Assembly (NCBI GenBank): GCA_947628695.1
Contig: CANRAV010000001.1
Coordinates: 62,001-126,000 of the forward strand
Origin: an uncultured Clostridia bacterium
GTDB taxonomy: Bacteria > Bacillota > Clostridia > Oscillospirales > CAG-382
Direction of reading: 5' to 3'
Length of the DNA: 64,000 nt
Shown here piece after piece: positions 32,942 through 42,510 of the stretch (the first letter of the stretch is position 1; each line of letters starts with the position of its first letter). Below the pieces are notes generated by a model. It was not told the origin of the DNA and did not search any database. It saw only the letters and a list, made by a program, of their open reading frames with translations. The position numbers were made by a program, and so were the translations under genes.

Positions 32942-35900
32942 ATGGCTTTCACACATCTGCATCTTCACACGGAATACAGCCTTTTAGACGGCGAGTGCAG
33001 AATCTCAAAGCTGCCTGCGGCGGTTAAGGCCGCAGGGCAAAGCGCCGTTGCCATAACCGACCACGGCTGCCTTTACGGGGTCATTGATTTTTACAACGCC
33101 TGCAAAAAAGAGGGCGTAAAGCCCATCATAGGCTGCGAGATGTACGTCGCCCCCAAAAGCCGCACCGACAAGACATACGGCAAGGTCATCTACCACCACC
33201 TCGTGCTGCTGTGCAAGAACATAACGGGCTATAAAAATTTGATGAAGCTTGACACAGACGCCTTCTTAAACGGCTTTTACGTGAAGCCGAGGACGGATAC
33301 GGAGATGCTTGCAAAGCACAGCGAGGGGCTTATAGCTCTCACCGGCTGTCTATCCGGCGCCATCCCCTCCGCCATACTTGCGGACGACATGCCGGGTGCG
33401 GAGAGGGAGCTTAAAACGCTTAAGGGCATATTCGGGGACGACCTTTATTTAGAGCTGCAGCGTCACGGTCTTGAAGGGCAGGAGAAGGTAGGAAGCGCAC
33501 TTCGCGCGCTTTCCGCAAAGCACGGTGTTCCGCTTGTCGCCACAAACGACGTGCACTATATAAAGAAAGAGGACGCACCGCTGCAGCGGCTTCTTATGCT
33601 TATACAGATGGGCAAGACCGTGGAGGACGGCGACACGGGCTTTTCCACGGACGAATTTTACCTTAAGACCGACTCGGAGATGGAAGCGCTTTTTGCAGAC
33701 GTCCCGGAGGCGGTAGAGAACACGCAGAAGATATCCGACATGTGCAATGTGGATTTCACCTTCGGCGAGATGCACCTGCCCGTGTACACGCCGCCTGCAC
33801 CGTACACCTCCGCTTCCTACCTGCGCAAGCTTTGTTATGACGGCTTTGACGGCAAGGTCAAAAGGGGCGTTATAAGCGGCGACACGGCGGAATACGAAAA
33901 GCGCCTTGAAAGCGAGCTTTCGATAATCGAAAGCATGGGCTTTGTCGACTATTACCTTATAGTTTTGGACTTTGTAAGCTATGCGAAGAGAAGAAGGATA
34001 CCCGTCGGCCCCGGGAGGGGGAGCGGCGTAAGCTCGCTTGCGGCGTACTGCCTTGGCATAACGGGCGTGGACCCGATAAAAAACGACCTGCTTTTCGAGC
34101 GGTTCTTGAACCCGGAGCGCGTCTCTATGCCCGACTTTGACATAGACTTCTGCGACGAAAGGCGCGGCGAGGTTATAGATTACGTCTCCGAAAAGTACGG
34201 CGCGGATCACGTGGCGAAGATAATAAGCTTCGGCACGCTTGCCTGCCGCCAGGCCGTGCGCGACGTGGGCAGGGTTTTGGGTATCCCCTACCCGCGCGTT
34301 GACGAGGTTGCAAAGCTTATTCCGCGCGTCATAGGCATAAGCGTTGACGACGCGCTTAAGGAAAGCAAAGAGCTTGCGGAGCGGTATAAGACCGACGACA
34401 CGGTCAAGACGCTTATCGACTATGCCCGCGCAATGGAGGGGCGCCCGCGCAACACAAGCCAGCACGCAAGCGGCGTTGTCGTTGCGGACAAGCCGCTTAC
34501 GGACTATCTGCCGCTTTCCACCTCCACCGGTACCGTGGTCACGCAGTTCCCCATGAACACCGTCGCCTCCCTCGGCCTTCTTAAGGTGGACTTTTTGGGG
34601 CTTAGGTTCCTTACGGTCATTGACAAGGCCTGCGAGGCGGTCGCAAAGACACACCCCGGCTTTTCCGAGGACGCAATACCCTTCGACGACGGAGCGACCT
34701 ATGACATGCTTTGCGAGGGGAACGCCATAGGCGTTTTCCAGCTTGAAAGCGAGGGAATGCGGAACCTCCTCTCAAAGCTTTGCCCGAGGTGCCTTGACGA
34801 CATAACCACCGCAATATCGCTTTTCCGTCCCGGGCCTGCGAAGTTTATAGACCCCTACCTTGCCAACCGCCGCGACCCTTCGCGGATAAAATACACGTCC
34901 CCGCTTTTAAAGCCTGTGCTTGACTCTACCTGCGGCTGTATGATATACCAGGAGCAGGTCATGCGCATATGCGTAAGCGTTGCGGGCTACAGCTACGGCA
35001 GGGCGGACCTTGTGCGCCGTGCAATGGCCAAAAAGAAAAAGGCCGAAATGCAGAAGGAGCGTGTCGGCTTTGTGGAAGGCGCCGCTGCGCGCGGGATGAA
35101 GCGCGAAGACGCGGAGGCGCTTTTCGACAGCATCGCCGGCTTTGCAAGCTATGCCTTCAACAAAAGCCACGCCGCGGCATACGCAGTTTTGGCTTACCGC
35201 ACGGCCTATCTCAAATGCCGTTACCCGAAGGAGTACATGGCGGCGCTCTTGAATTCCGTCATGGGCGACAACGCAAAAATGCGGCTTTACCGCGGGGAGT
35301 GCCAAAGGATGGGCTTTGACATACTGCCCCCGGACATAAACAAAAGCGGCGTGGGCTTTACCACGGAGGCAGGCGGTGTGCGCTTCGGCCTTGCCGCCAT
35401 AAAAAGCGTAGGGGAGAACTACGCAAAAAGCATCGTCGCCATACGCGAGGCGGGCGGAAGCTACAAAAGCTTCGAGGACTACATGCTTCGCGGGCATTCC
35501 GGCGGAAGCGCCCGCATGGCGGAGGCGCTTATCCGCTGCGGCGCTATGGACAGCTTCGGCAAGGCGCGAAGCGTGCTTGTCGCGTCGCTTGACGCGTCTG
35601 CGGACAAGCTTGGCACCTTAAGGGCATCCGCAGCAGCCGGTCAAATTGGGCTGTTCGAGTCCATAGGTGAGACGGAAAGCGCCATAAGCTTTGAATATCC
35701 GCGCGTTCCGGAGTACACGAAAAGCGCGAGGCTTGAGGACGAAAAGCAGCTTACCGGGCTCTATCTGACGGGTCACCCGCTTACAGAGTACAAAGCGGCG
35801 GCCGCAAGGCTCGGCTGCCTTGACATCGGCGCGATACGCGACCGTTACCGCGAGGGCACCGCGAAGGAAGGGCAGCCTCTTACCCTCCTCGGCCTTATAC

Positions 35901-36373
35901 GGGACAGGAAGCAGAAGGCCACCAAAAACGGCGGTGTCATGGCGTTTTGCACCTTCGAGGACGCGATAGGCGAGACGGAGCTTGTCGTCTTCCCGAAGCA
36001 GCTTGAAAAGTACGGCGCACTGCTTACGGAGGGGGCTGTGCTTTGCGTGCGCGGCAAGCTGAGCGTGCGCGAGGCATACGACGACGAAAGCGAGGACGAG
36101 CTTAAGATAATACTGGAAACTGCCTCCGTACCGTCTGCGTCCGTACCGGATTTGTACGTAAAAATAACAAAAAGCAACGGAGGGCGCCTGAACGCGGCGC
36201 TTGCCGAGATGAAAAAATGCCCCGGCACGGGCAGGGTGTGCCTGTACTACGAGGCGGAAAAAAGGCTTCTTTCCCCAAGGGATGTTTCCGTGACGCCGTC
36301 CGGGGCGCTTATAACGGCGCTTGAGGGCATCATGGGCGCGGGGAACGTGGCGCTTAAGCAAAGGAGCGATTAA
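32942..36373 (+). CDS. dnaE: DNA polymerase III alpha subunit (DnaE type)
   Basis: A 1143-residue replicative polymerase. The N-terminal PHP domain starts FTHLHLHTEYSLLDGECRI with its metal histidines. The catalytic palm shows GPGRGSGVSSLAAYCLGI and the aspartates in PDFDIDFCDERR; further blocks are FVEGAAARGMKREDAEALFDSI and NKSHAAAYAVLAYRTAYLK. The OB-fold (TLLGLIRDRKQKATKNGGVMAFCTFED) lies near 980. No 3'-5' exonuclease insert is seen, so it is DnaE rather than PolC. A GGGAGAGG ribosome binding site precedes the ATG. Confidence 0.97.
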   Translation: MAFTHLHLHTEYSLLDGECRISKLPAAVKAAGQSAVAITDHGCLYGVIDFYNACKKEGVKPIIGCEMYVAPKSRTDKTYGKVIYHHLVLLCKNITGYKNLMKLDTDAFLNGFYVKPRTDTEMLAKHSEGLIALTGCLSGAIPSAILADDMPGAERELKTLKGIFGDDLYLELQRHGLEGQEKVGSALRALSAKHGVPLVATNDVHYIKKEDAPLQRLLMLIQMGKTVEDGDTGFSTDEFYLKTDSEMEALFADVPEAVENTQKISDMCNVDFTFGEMHLPVYTPPAPYTSASYLRKLCYDGFDGKVKRGVISGDTAEYEKRLESELSIIESMGFVDYYLIVLDFVSYAKRRRIPVGPGRGSGVSSLAAYCLGITGVDPIKNDLLFERFLNPERVSMPDFDIDFCDERRGEVIDYVSEKYGADHVAKIISFGTLACRQAVRDVGRVLGIPYPRVDEVAKLIPRVIGISVDDALKESKELAERYKTDDTVKTLIDYARAMEGRPRNTSQHASGVVVADKPLTDYLPLSTSTGTVVTQFPMNTVASLGLLKVDFLGLRFLTVIDKACEAVAKTHPGFSEDAIPFDDGATYDMLCEGNAIGVFQLESEGMRNLLSKLCPRCLDDITTAISLFRPGPAKFIDPYLANRRDPSRIKYTSPLLKPVLDSTCGCMIYQEQVMRICVSVAGYSYGRADLVRRAMAKKKKAEMQKERVGFVEGAAARGMKREDAEALFDSIAGFASYAFNKSHAAAYAVLAYRTAYLKCRYPKEYMAALLNSVMGDNAKMRLYRGECQRMGFDILPPDINKSGVGFTTEAGGVRFGLAAIKSVGENYAKSIVAIREAGGSYKSFEDYMLRGHSGGSARMAEALIRCGAMDSFGKARSVLVASLDASADKLGTLRASAAAGQIGLFESIGETESAISFEYPRVPEYTKSARLEDEKQLTGLYLTGHPLTEYKAAAARLGCLDIGAIRDRYREGTAKEGQPLTLLGLIRDRKQKATKNGGVMAFCTFEDAIGETELVVFPKQLEKYGALLTEGAVLCVRGKLSVREAYDDESEDELKIILETASVPSASVPDLYVKITKSNGGRLNAALAEMKKCPGTGRVCLYYEAEKRLLSPRDVSVTPSGALITALEGIMGAGNVALKQRSD

Positions 36374-36376
36374 AGA

Positions 36377-37075
36377 ATGGCTTTGATAAACAGGGGGAAG
36401 GAAATAGACGCAAGGTACAAGCGGGTTGCGCCGATGTGCCGTGCGCTTTGGCGCGTCTTTCGGCTGCTTTCCTACGCTGCGGCGGCTGCGGCCGCGCTGC
36501 TTGGCGTGATTGCGCTTGTGCTTTTGTTTGTGGACGTGACCGCAGAGGAGCTGCTTTTTACCCCGTACATGAAGGTCGTCACCGAAAACGGCGTAAGCAA
36601 GTTCGACGTCAAGCTCGGCAACGGCATAGAGGTGCTTCGCGCTTACGGCGAGGTCGACGTTTCAAACATAAAGGGCGCACTGTACGCCGGGATATTTACG
36701 CTTATGGCAACTCTTGCCGTCTGCGTGCCGGTGTTTTTGTTCCTGTCGAAGCTTCTTAAAAATATAGGCTCGGGACGTGTGCTTTCGGAAGAGAACGCCG
36801 CATACGTTAATTACATGGGGCTTTCCATCATGATAGGGAACCCGCTTGTACTTATCATAGAGAGGTATTTCAACTACGCGCTTATAAAGAACTTCATAAG
36901 CGGTGAGATACGGTTCGACTTCGGCATAGACCTTTTCGGCGTGCTTGTGGGGCTTTTGTTTATCGCCATAGGCTCGATATACGGCTGCGCCTGCGCGGCG
37001 CACAGGGAGGAAACGGCGCTTGTCACGGTAAGCGCTGCGGAAACGGGAGGTGTTTCTGATGATAAACGGGAATGA
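36377..37075 (+). CDS. Membrane protein, DUF2975-like
   Basis: A 232-residue protein with four hydrophobic segments, at about 30-52, 100-125, 148-163 and 185-207. The loop KLLKNIGSGRVLSEENAAYVNYMG resembles the central signature of DUF2975 membrane proteins. It begins 3 bases after dnaE and overlaps the PBP1A start by 17 bases, so it is in the same operon. No function can be given; the location suggests a link to envelope growth. Confidence 0.6.
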   Translation: MALINRGKEIDARYKRVAPMCRALWRVFRLLSYAAAAAAALLGVIALVLLFVDVTAEELLFTPYMKVVTENGVSKFDVKLGNGIEVLRAYGEVDVSNIKGALYAGIFTLMATLAVCVPVFLFLSKLLKNIGSGRVLSEENAAYVNYMGLSIMIGNPLVLIIERYFNYALIKNFISGEIRFDFGIDLFGVLVGLLFIAIGSIYGCACAAHREETALVTVSAAETGGVSDDKRE

Positions 37076-39812
37076 CAAGAAAAACGACGTTCTGCCCTCC
37101 GACGAGGCAGGCACCAACGTGTTTGACATAAAAGAAGTGACCGACCACGGCAAGACGGAGGAGTTTGAAAAAAGCCCCGCACCGGACGCATACGAGGCCA
37201 AGGGCTCTTCCGGCACCGACAAAAAAGAGAAGAGAAGAAGGCGCTTAAAAACCTCGAAAAAGATTGCAAAGATGGGGCTTGCCTACCCCTTGCAGGTGGT
37301 GCTTTACGCCTTATACAAGCTGTTTACCTGGCTTATAAACATACTGATAACCGTTCTGCTTGTCGGTATAATATCCTTCGCCGCGGTGTGCGTTGCCTTT
37401 GTCATATACATCAAGGCGAATGTCGACCCCAACTACACGGGGCTTGACAACCTGCAGTTTGAAAGCAGCCTTTACACCACGATAAGCTACGTAAACGAAA
37501 ACGGCGACGAGGTGGAGTTTGACCGCCTTGTAGGCAGCGAGAACCGCTCCTGGGCGACCTATGACGAGATGCCGGAGGATCTTATAAACGCCTACATCGC
37601 CATAGAGGACAAGCGGTTTTGGGAGCACCCCGGTATAGACTACCGCCGCACGATTAACGCGGTTCTCAGCTTTTTCGGAAGCGGCGACCGTTCCGGCGGC
37701 TCGACCATAACGCAGCAGCTTATCAAAAACGTCTCCCACGAGGACGACATAACCATACAGCGCAAGGTGCAGGAGATACTGCGCGCGCTTGACGTGACCA
37801 AAAAGTACAGCAAGGAAGAGATACTGGAGATGTACCTTAACACCATCTCCCTGTCTCAAAACTGCTACGGCGTGAAGACTGCGGCGCAGAGGTACTTCGG
37901 CAAGGACTTGAAGGATCTGACGCTTATCGAATGCGCCGCCCTTGCGGCGATACCGAAATCTCCCACCAAGTACGACCCCATAAGGCACCCGGACAACAAC
38001 CAGGACAGGCGCGACCTTGTGCTTAAGGAGATGTACGACCAGGGCAAGATAACAAAAGAGGAGTTCGACAGCTGCTACAAGGGGCACTTGGAGCTTAACA
38101 CCGACCGCGAGACGGACGAATACGTCGACACCGTCCACTCCTACTACGTGGACGCGCTTATAGACGAGGTCGTAGCCGACCTTATGGAGCAGTACGGCTA
38201 CGACCGCGTAACAGCCTCGCGCATGCTGTATTCCGGCGGGCTTAAGATAATAACCACCATGGATCCGATGGTTCAAAACTCCATGGAGAGCGTGTTTGAA
38301 CAGACGGGGAACGAGTACCTTTATATCCCCGGCGAGGCCGTTGCCCCCACAAAGGGCGTCATCCCGCAGGCGGCCATGGTCATAATGAACCAGAAGACCG
38401 GCGACATTTTGGGCATAGTCGGCGGCAGAGGCGAGAAGAAGGACGGCAGGGGGCTTAACAGGGCCACGCAAAGCCGCAGGCAGTGCGGTTCTTCCATAAA
38501 GCCGCTGTCTCTGTACACCCTCGCCATCGAAGAAGGGCTTATCACGGCGGGCAGCTCGGTCGACGACGTGCCGACGCTTAAAAACGACGACAAGTACTGG
38601 CCGACCAATACGCCAAACGTCTTCTACGGCATGATAGACGTGAACTTTGCGGTTATAAAGTCGCTTAACACCATACCGGTTTACCTCGTAAACAAGCTTA
38701 CGCCCGAAAAGTGCTTTAACTTCCTTGCGGACACCTTGGGCTTTACAAGCATAATAAGAAGCGAGGAGATAGGCGGGAAGATATATTCCGACGTTGCGCT
38801 TTCTCCGCTCGCCTTGGGAAGCTTTACCTACGGCGTTACCGTAAAAGAGATGACGCAGGGGTACTGCATGATAGCCAACGGCGGCAGGACAAGCGAGGGC
38901 AGAATGTACACCGAGATACGCGACCAAATGGAAAGCATACTGCTTGAGAAGGCTCCCGTCCACAAGGTGGCGGTTAGCGAAAGCAGCGCGTACTCCATGA
39001 CCTCGATGCTTATGAACGTCGTATCTCAGGCAGGCGGTACCGGTAACCGCGTTACGCTGGACGAGGCGTTCGAGCTTGAGGTTGCCGGCAAGACCGGTTC
39101 CACCAACGACGACCGCGACAGGTATTTTATGGGCTACACGCCGGACTATGTCGGCGGCGTTTGGTTCGGTTACGACAACAACAAAAGCTTAAGCGGCTTC
39201 TACGGCAACCCCGCGCTTAGCCTTTGGGACAGGGTTTTCACCGTCATTTACAACAATCTTAAAGAGCAGGGCATCGACTATCAAAAGCAGTTCGACATCC
39301 CCACGGGCATGGTCAAGGTGAACTACTGCGCCATATCCGGCAAGGTGGCGACGGACGCTTGCAGCCGCGACATCTACTATTACGACGCCGCAAGCGGCAC
39401 CTTCACCGGCAACACCGTAAGAACCGGCGTATTTGCTGCGGGCAGCCAGCCTATGGAGAAGTGCGACTGCCATGTTGACGTCAAGTACGACAGGCGCACT
39501 CAGGCGATATGCTTTGACGGGTGCGACTGCCCGGAGGAAGACCTTATAACCGTTTCCTTCCGCCGCAACAACGAAAGAGTCTTCGACTCGTTCGTGTACG
39601 TCATGGACGGCGACTGCATCTACAAGGACCTTCCGGACGGGTACGTGTTCCCCGAGAGCCGGACACAGCCCTTCTTTGCGAACCTCTATGCGGGGCAGAC
39701 GGTCTACTTCGGCAGCGTTGTAGGCGCAATGCCGCGCAACCGCATCTGCATAGAGCACTATCACAGAGGCGGCGACAGCGACGAGACAAGCGAGGAAAGC
39801 CGGGAGGAATAG
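37059..39812 (+). CDS. Class A penicillin-binding protein (PBP1A type)
   Basis: A 917-residue bifunctional peptidoglycan synthase. A charged cytoplasmic tail of about 70 residues precedes one membrane segment (about 88-115). The GT51 glycosyltransferase domain shows YIAIEDKRFWEHPGIDYRR, SGGSTITQQLIKN and RKVQEILRALDVTKKYSKEEILEMYLN. The transpeptidase domain has the SxxK site in RRQCGSSIKPL and KTG in AGKTGSTNDDRDRYFMGY. The C-terminal 100 residues are Cys-rich (DGCDCPEED) before an acidic end. ATG 37059 is 8 bases after GGGAGG. Confidence 0.95.
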   Translation: MINGNDKKNDVLPSDEAGTNVFDIKEVTDHGKTEEFEKSPAPDAYEAKGSSGTDKKEKRRRRLKTSKKIAKMGLAYPLQVVLYALYKLFTWLINILITVLLVGIISFAAVCVAFVIYIKANVDPNYTGLDNLQFESSLYTTISYVNENGDEVEFDRLVGSENRSWATYDEMPEDLINAYIAIEDKRFWEHPGIDYRRTINAVLSFFGSGDRSGGSTITQQLIKNVSHEDDITIQRKVQEILRALDVTKKYSKEEILEMYLNTISLSQNCYGVKTAAQRYFGKDLKDLTLIECAALAAIPKSPTKYDPIRHPDNNQDRRDLVLKEMYDQGKITKEEFDSCYKGHLELNTDRETDEYVDTVHSYYVDALIDEVVADLMEQYGYDRVTASRMLYSGGLKIITTMDPMVQNSMESVFEQTGNEYLYIPGEAVAPTKGVIPQAAMVIMNQKTGDILGIVGGRGEKKDGRGLNRATQSRRQCGSSIKPLSLYTLAIEEGLITAGSSVDDVPTLKNDDKYWPTNTPNVFYGMIDVNFAVIKSLNTIPVYLVNKLTPEKCFNFLADTLGFTSIIRSEEIGGKIYSDVALSPLALGSFTYGVTVKEMTQGYCMIANGGRTSEGRMYTEIRDQMESILLEKAPVHKVAVSESSAYSMTSMLMNVVSQAGGTGNRVTLDEAFELEVAGKTGSTNDDRDRYFMGYTPDYVGGVWFGYDNNKSLSGFYGNPALSLWDRVFTVIYNNLKEQGIDYQKQFDIPTGMVKVNYCAISGKVATDACSRDIYYYDAASGTFTGNTVRTGVFAAGSQPMEKCDCHVDVKYDRRTQAICFDGCDCPEEDLITVSFRRNNERVFDSFVYVMDGDCIYKDLPDGYVFPESRTQPFFANLYAGQTVYFGSVVGAMPRNRICIEHYHRGGDSDETSEESREE

Positions 39813-39816
39813 CTTA

Positions 39817-40554
39817 ATGCAAAGTGAAACAAGGGACTGCGTTGTGCTTGCCACCGGCGTTGCGGAGCGGATGCTTCGCTCCGGCGGCGAGGCATACCGC
39901 GCGGAGGAGTGCTGCGAAAGCATCCTTCGCGCCTGCGGGGCGGAAAACATAAGCGTTGTCACCATAACCACCGCGATAATAGTCAGCGCCGACATCGACG
40001 GCAGGCACAGGACAGCCGTGGTCTCCGTCAAAAGCCGCGGAACCGACCTTTACGGCATAGAGAGGTGCAACAGCATCTCCCGCGGCATATGCGAGGGGCG
40101 GCTTACCGTGGAGCAGGCCTTCGAGGAGCTTAAGGACAAAAGGGTGCTTCCCCCTTGGCAGCAGCTGCTTTTCGGCGCACTTTCCGCCGCCTGCTTCTCC
40201 TTTGTCTTCGGCGGCGGGTTTAAAGAGCTTCCGGCTGCCTTTGTCGCCGCGCTTATCGCAAACACCTTCATCCTGCTTTCAGACAACATCAAAAGCAACA
40301 ACTTCATTTCCACCATGTTCGCCTGCATGATAACGGCGGCTGTGGCAAGGCTTTTTGTGTGGATCTTCCCATCCCTTAACCAGGAGGCGATTATAGTCGG
40401 CGGTATCGTGTCGGTGCTTCCCGGGCTTGCCATAACCAACGCGCTGCGGAACACCATCCACGGCGACATCATCTCCGGCCTTGCACGCGGTGCGGAGGCG
40501 CTTCTGACCGCCATCGTAATAGCGGCCGGCGTCGTCATTGTGCTTTCTATTTAA
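39817..40554 (+). CDS. Threonine/serine exporter family protein, N-terminal part (ThrE/DUF1212)
   Basis: A 245-residue protein. The N-terminal hydrophilic DUF1212 region (VVLATGVAERMLRSGGEAYRAEECC and NSISRGICEGRL) is followed by about five membrane segments from residue 115 on, with GGIVSVLPGLAITNALRN near residue 191. It pairs with the next gene, which supplies the second half of the ThrE transporter. The pair exports threonine/serine or a related small molecule in characterised members; here the substrate is inferred. Confidence 0.9.
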   Translation: MQSETRDCVVLATGVAERMLRSGGEAYRAEECCESILRACGAENISVVTITTAIIVSADIDGRHRTAVVSVKSRGTDLYGIERCNSISRGICEGRLTVEQAFEELKDKRVLPPWQQLLFGALSAACFSFVFGGGFKELPAAFVAALIANTFILLSDNIKSNNFISTMFACMITAAVARLFVWIFPSLNQEAIIVGGIVSVLPGLAITNALRNTIHGDIISGLARGAEALLTAIVIAAGVVIVLSI

Positions 40555-40568
40555 AGGGGGAACGCGGT

Positions 40569-41015
40569 ATGCTGCATTACGTTTGGGTCGGCTTCTTCTG
40601 CGTTGCCGCAACCCTTCTCTTCGCGCTTACTGTCGGCGCAACCCTCAAAAACGCCGCAATCTCCGGCGTTTTGGGCGGTGCAGGCTACATAATATACCTG
40701 CTCCTGCAGCCGCTGCTTACCGAGGCAACGGCCGTATTCGCCGCAACCTTTGCAGTCTGCATGTCGGCGGAGGTCTTGGCTCGCGTGCTTAAAACACCCG
40801 CTACGGTGTTCTCCATTCCCGCCATCCTCCCCTTGGTGCCCGGACTTATGCTTTACCATACGCTGCTCCACTTCGGGAACGGCGACACCGTCGGCGGGCT
40901 TGCAAGCTCCGTAGAAACGCTTATCGTCGCCGGCAGCCTCGCACTTGCCGTCACCCTCGCAACCCTGCTTGCAAAGCTGCTGTTCAAGAAACCCCGCACG
41001 GCTGCGAAGAAGTAG
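40569..41015 (+). CDS. Threonine/serine exporter, C-terminal part (ThrE_2/DUF3815)
   Basis: A 148-residue membrane protein with four hydrophobic segments; SIPAILPLVPGLMLYHTLLHF is the family signature. It starts 14 bases after its partner, with AAAGGGGGAACGCGGT as ribosome binding site. Two-gene ThrE systems are usual in Firmicutes. The 3' end runs into foldback element copy 2, whose first hairpin is the likely terminator. Confidence 0.9.
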   Translation: MLHYVWVGFFCVAATLLFALTVGATLKNAAISGVLGGAGYIIYLLLQPLLTEATAVFAATFAVCMSAEVLARVLKTPATVFSIPAILPLVPGLMLYHTLLHFGNGDTVGGLASSVETLIVAGSLALAVTLATLLAKLLFKKPRTAAKK

Positions 41016-41035
41016 CTTTATTTTATTGTTTTTTT

Positions 41036-41439
41036 GGCCGAGCTCACGCTCGGCCTTGGTTTTTATATGAAGGGACTCGGTCCCTTCATGGTCCTCTAAA
41101 TTAGGCTTAACGAATAATATAGCTTTTTAGGCCCAAAGGGCACAGCCCTTTGGAAACCCGTGCTGGCAACGCAAGCGACGTCTTAGCAGTGTAGAAGCCG
41201 TTCACACGTATGAATCGCTTCCGCACTATGATTTTTCACTTCAATCTAATGCCGGGGCGTTCCATACGTGTGATAAGCCTAAACATCGCTTTGACGCATC
41301 TTGCGTTCCCAAATTGGGATTCAAAGGGCTGTGCCCTTTGGAAAAAAATAGACTTTATTATTTGTTAAACTCTAATTAGAGAGCCATGGAGGGACCGAGT
41401 CCCTCCATAAAAAACAAAGGACGGGCCGGGGCCCGCCCT
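41036..41439. repeat. Foldback (inverted-repeat) element, copy 2
   Basis: A 404-base element between convergent genes with the same plan as 21370-21760. Left arm hairpins: GGCCGAGC-tcac-GCTCGGCC (41036-41055), GAAGGGAC-type (41069-41087), CCAAAGGG-type (41133-41153). Right arm: CAAAGGG-type (41322-41340), TGGAGGGAC-type (41387-41407), GGACGGGC-type (41419-41439). The middle holds ACACGTATGA and its mirror CATACGTGTG. The outermost left hairpin differs in sequence from copy 1 but keeps its stem. Confidence 0.85.
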
Positions 41440-41452
41440 AAATAATAAAATT

Positions 41453-42484
41453 CTAAATAATATCAGCAAGATCAAGCAGAAGCCGTTCTGTCTTGTCCCA
41501 GCCGAGGCAGGGGTCGGTGATGGACTTGCCGTAGACGCCGTCGCCTATCTTTTGCGCGCCGTCCTCGATATAGCTTTCGATCATCATGCCCTTGACGAGG
41601 CGCTTTATATCGGCGCTGTAGTGGCAGTTGCGCACTATTTCGCGCGCGATGCGTATCTGCTCGAAGGGGTTCTTGCCGGAGTTGGCGTGGTTGCAGTCGA
41701 TTATAACGCCGGGGTTTTGCAGCTCGCCCTTCTCTGCGTACATGCGGCAGAGGAGCAGAAGATCCTCGTAGTGGTAGTTCGGCAGTGACTGCCCGTGCTT
41801 GTTTACGTAGCCGCGAAGTATGGCGTGCGCGTAGGGGTTGCCCTGGGAATGTGCCTCCCAACCGCGGTATATGAAGGTGTGGCTGTGCTGTGCAGCGGTG
41901 ATGGAGTTCATCATTACGGAAAGGTCGCCGCTTGTCGGGTTCTTCATGCCGACGGGCGTGTCAAGCCCGCTTGCCGTAAGCCTGTGCTGCTGGTCCTCTA
42001 CAGAGCGCGCACCGATGGCAACGTAGCCCAACAGGTCGTCGATGTACTTTGCGTTTTCGGGGTAAAGCATCTCGTCCGCGCAGGAGAAGCCGGTTTCCTT
42101 TATCGCCCTCATGTGCAGCTTGCGGATGGTTACTATGCCCTTGAACATATCGGGCTTTTCTTGCGGGTTCGGCTGGTGCAGTATGCCCTTGTAGCCGTCG
42201 CCCGTGGTGCGCGGCTTGTTGGTGTATATGCGCGGGATGATGTAAATTTTGTCCTTCACCTTCTCCTGAAGTCCGCGAAGGCGGGTTATGTAGTCTATAA
42301 CGCTGTCCTCGTTGTCCGCAGAGCAGGGGCCTATAATCATAAGCAGCCTGTCGTCCTTGCCGCTTAAGATCGCCTTTATCTCACCGTCGCGCCTTTCGAC
42401 TGTCTCGGACATCTCGCCCGTAAGGGGGAACATCTCCTTGACCTCCATAGGGATGGCAAGCTTTCTTTCAAATTGCATGTTCAT
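41453..42484 (-). CDS. aroF: 3-deoxy-7-phosphoheptulonate (DAHP) synthase, type I
   Basis: Joins phosphoenolpyruvate and erythrose 4-phosphate, the first step of the shikimate pathway. The 343-residue protein matches the AroF/G/H class: LLMIIGPCSADNEDSVIDY, PRIYTNKPRTTGDGYKGI, GFSCADEM, VGMKNPTSGDLSVMMNSI, CNHANSGKNPFEQ and the late GKSITDPCLGWDKTE. The E. coli-like subfamily is usually feedback controlled. It is the last gene of the eight-gene aromatic operon. The symbol is generic; which aromatic amino acid inhibits it cannot be read here. Confidence 0.94.
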   Translation of the reverse strand: MNMQFERKLAIPMEVKEMFPLTGEMSETVERRDGEIKAILSGKDDRLLMIIGPCSADNEDSVIDYITRLRGLQEKVKDKIYIIPRIYTNKPRTTGDGYKGILHQPNPQEKPDMFKGIVTIRKLHMRAIKETGFSCADEMLYPENAKYIDDLLGYVAIGARSVEDQQHRLTASGLDTPVGMKNPTSGDLSVMMNSITAAQHSHTFIYRGWEAHSQGNPYAHAILRGYVNKHGQSLPNYHYEDLLLLCRMYAEKGELQNPGVIIDCNHANSGKNPFEQIRIAREIVRNCHYSADIKRLVKGMMIESYIEDGAQKIGDGVYGKSITDPCLGWDKTERLLLDLADII

Positions 42485-42510
42485 TGGAAAATACCTCTTT
42501 TTATGTTAAA

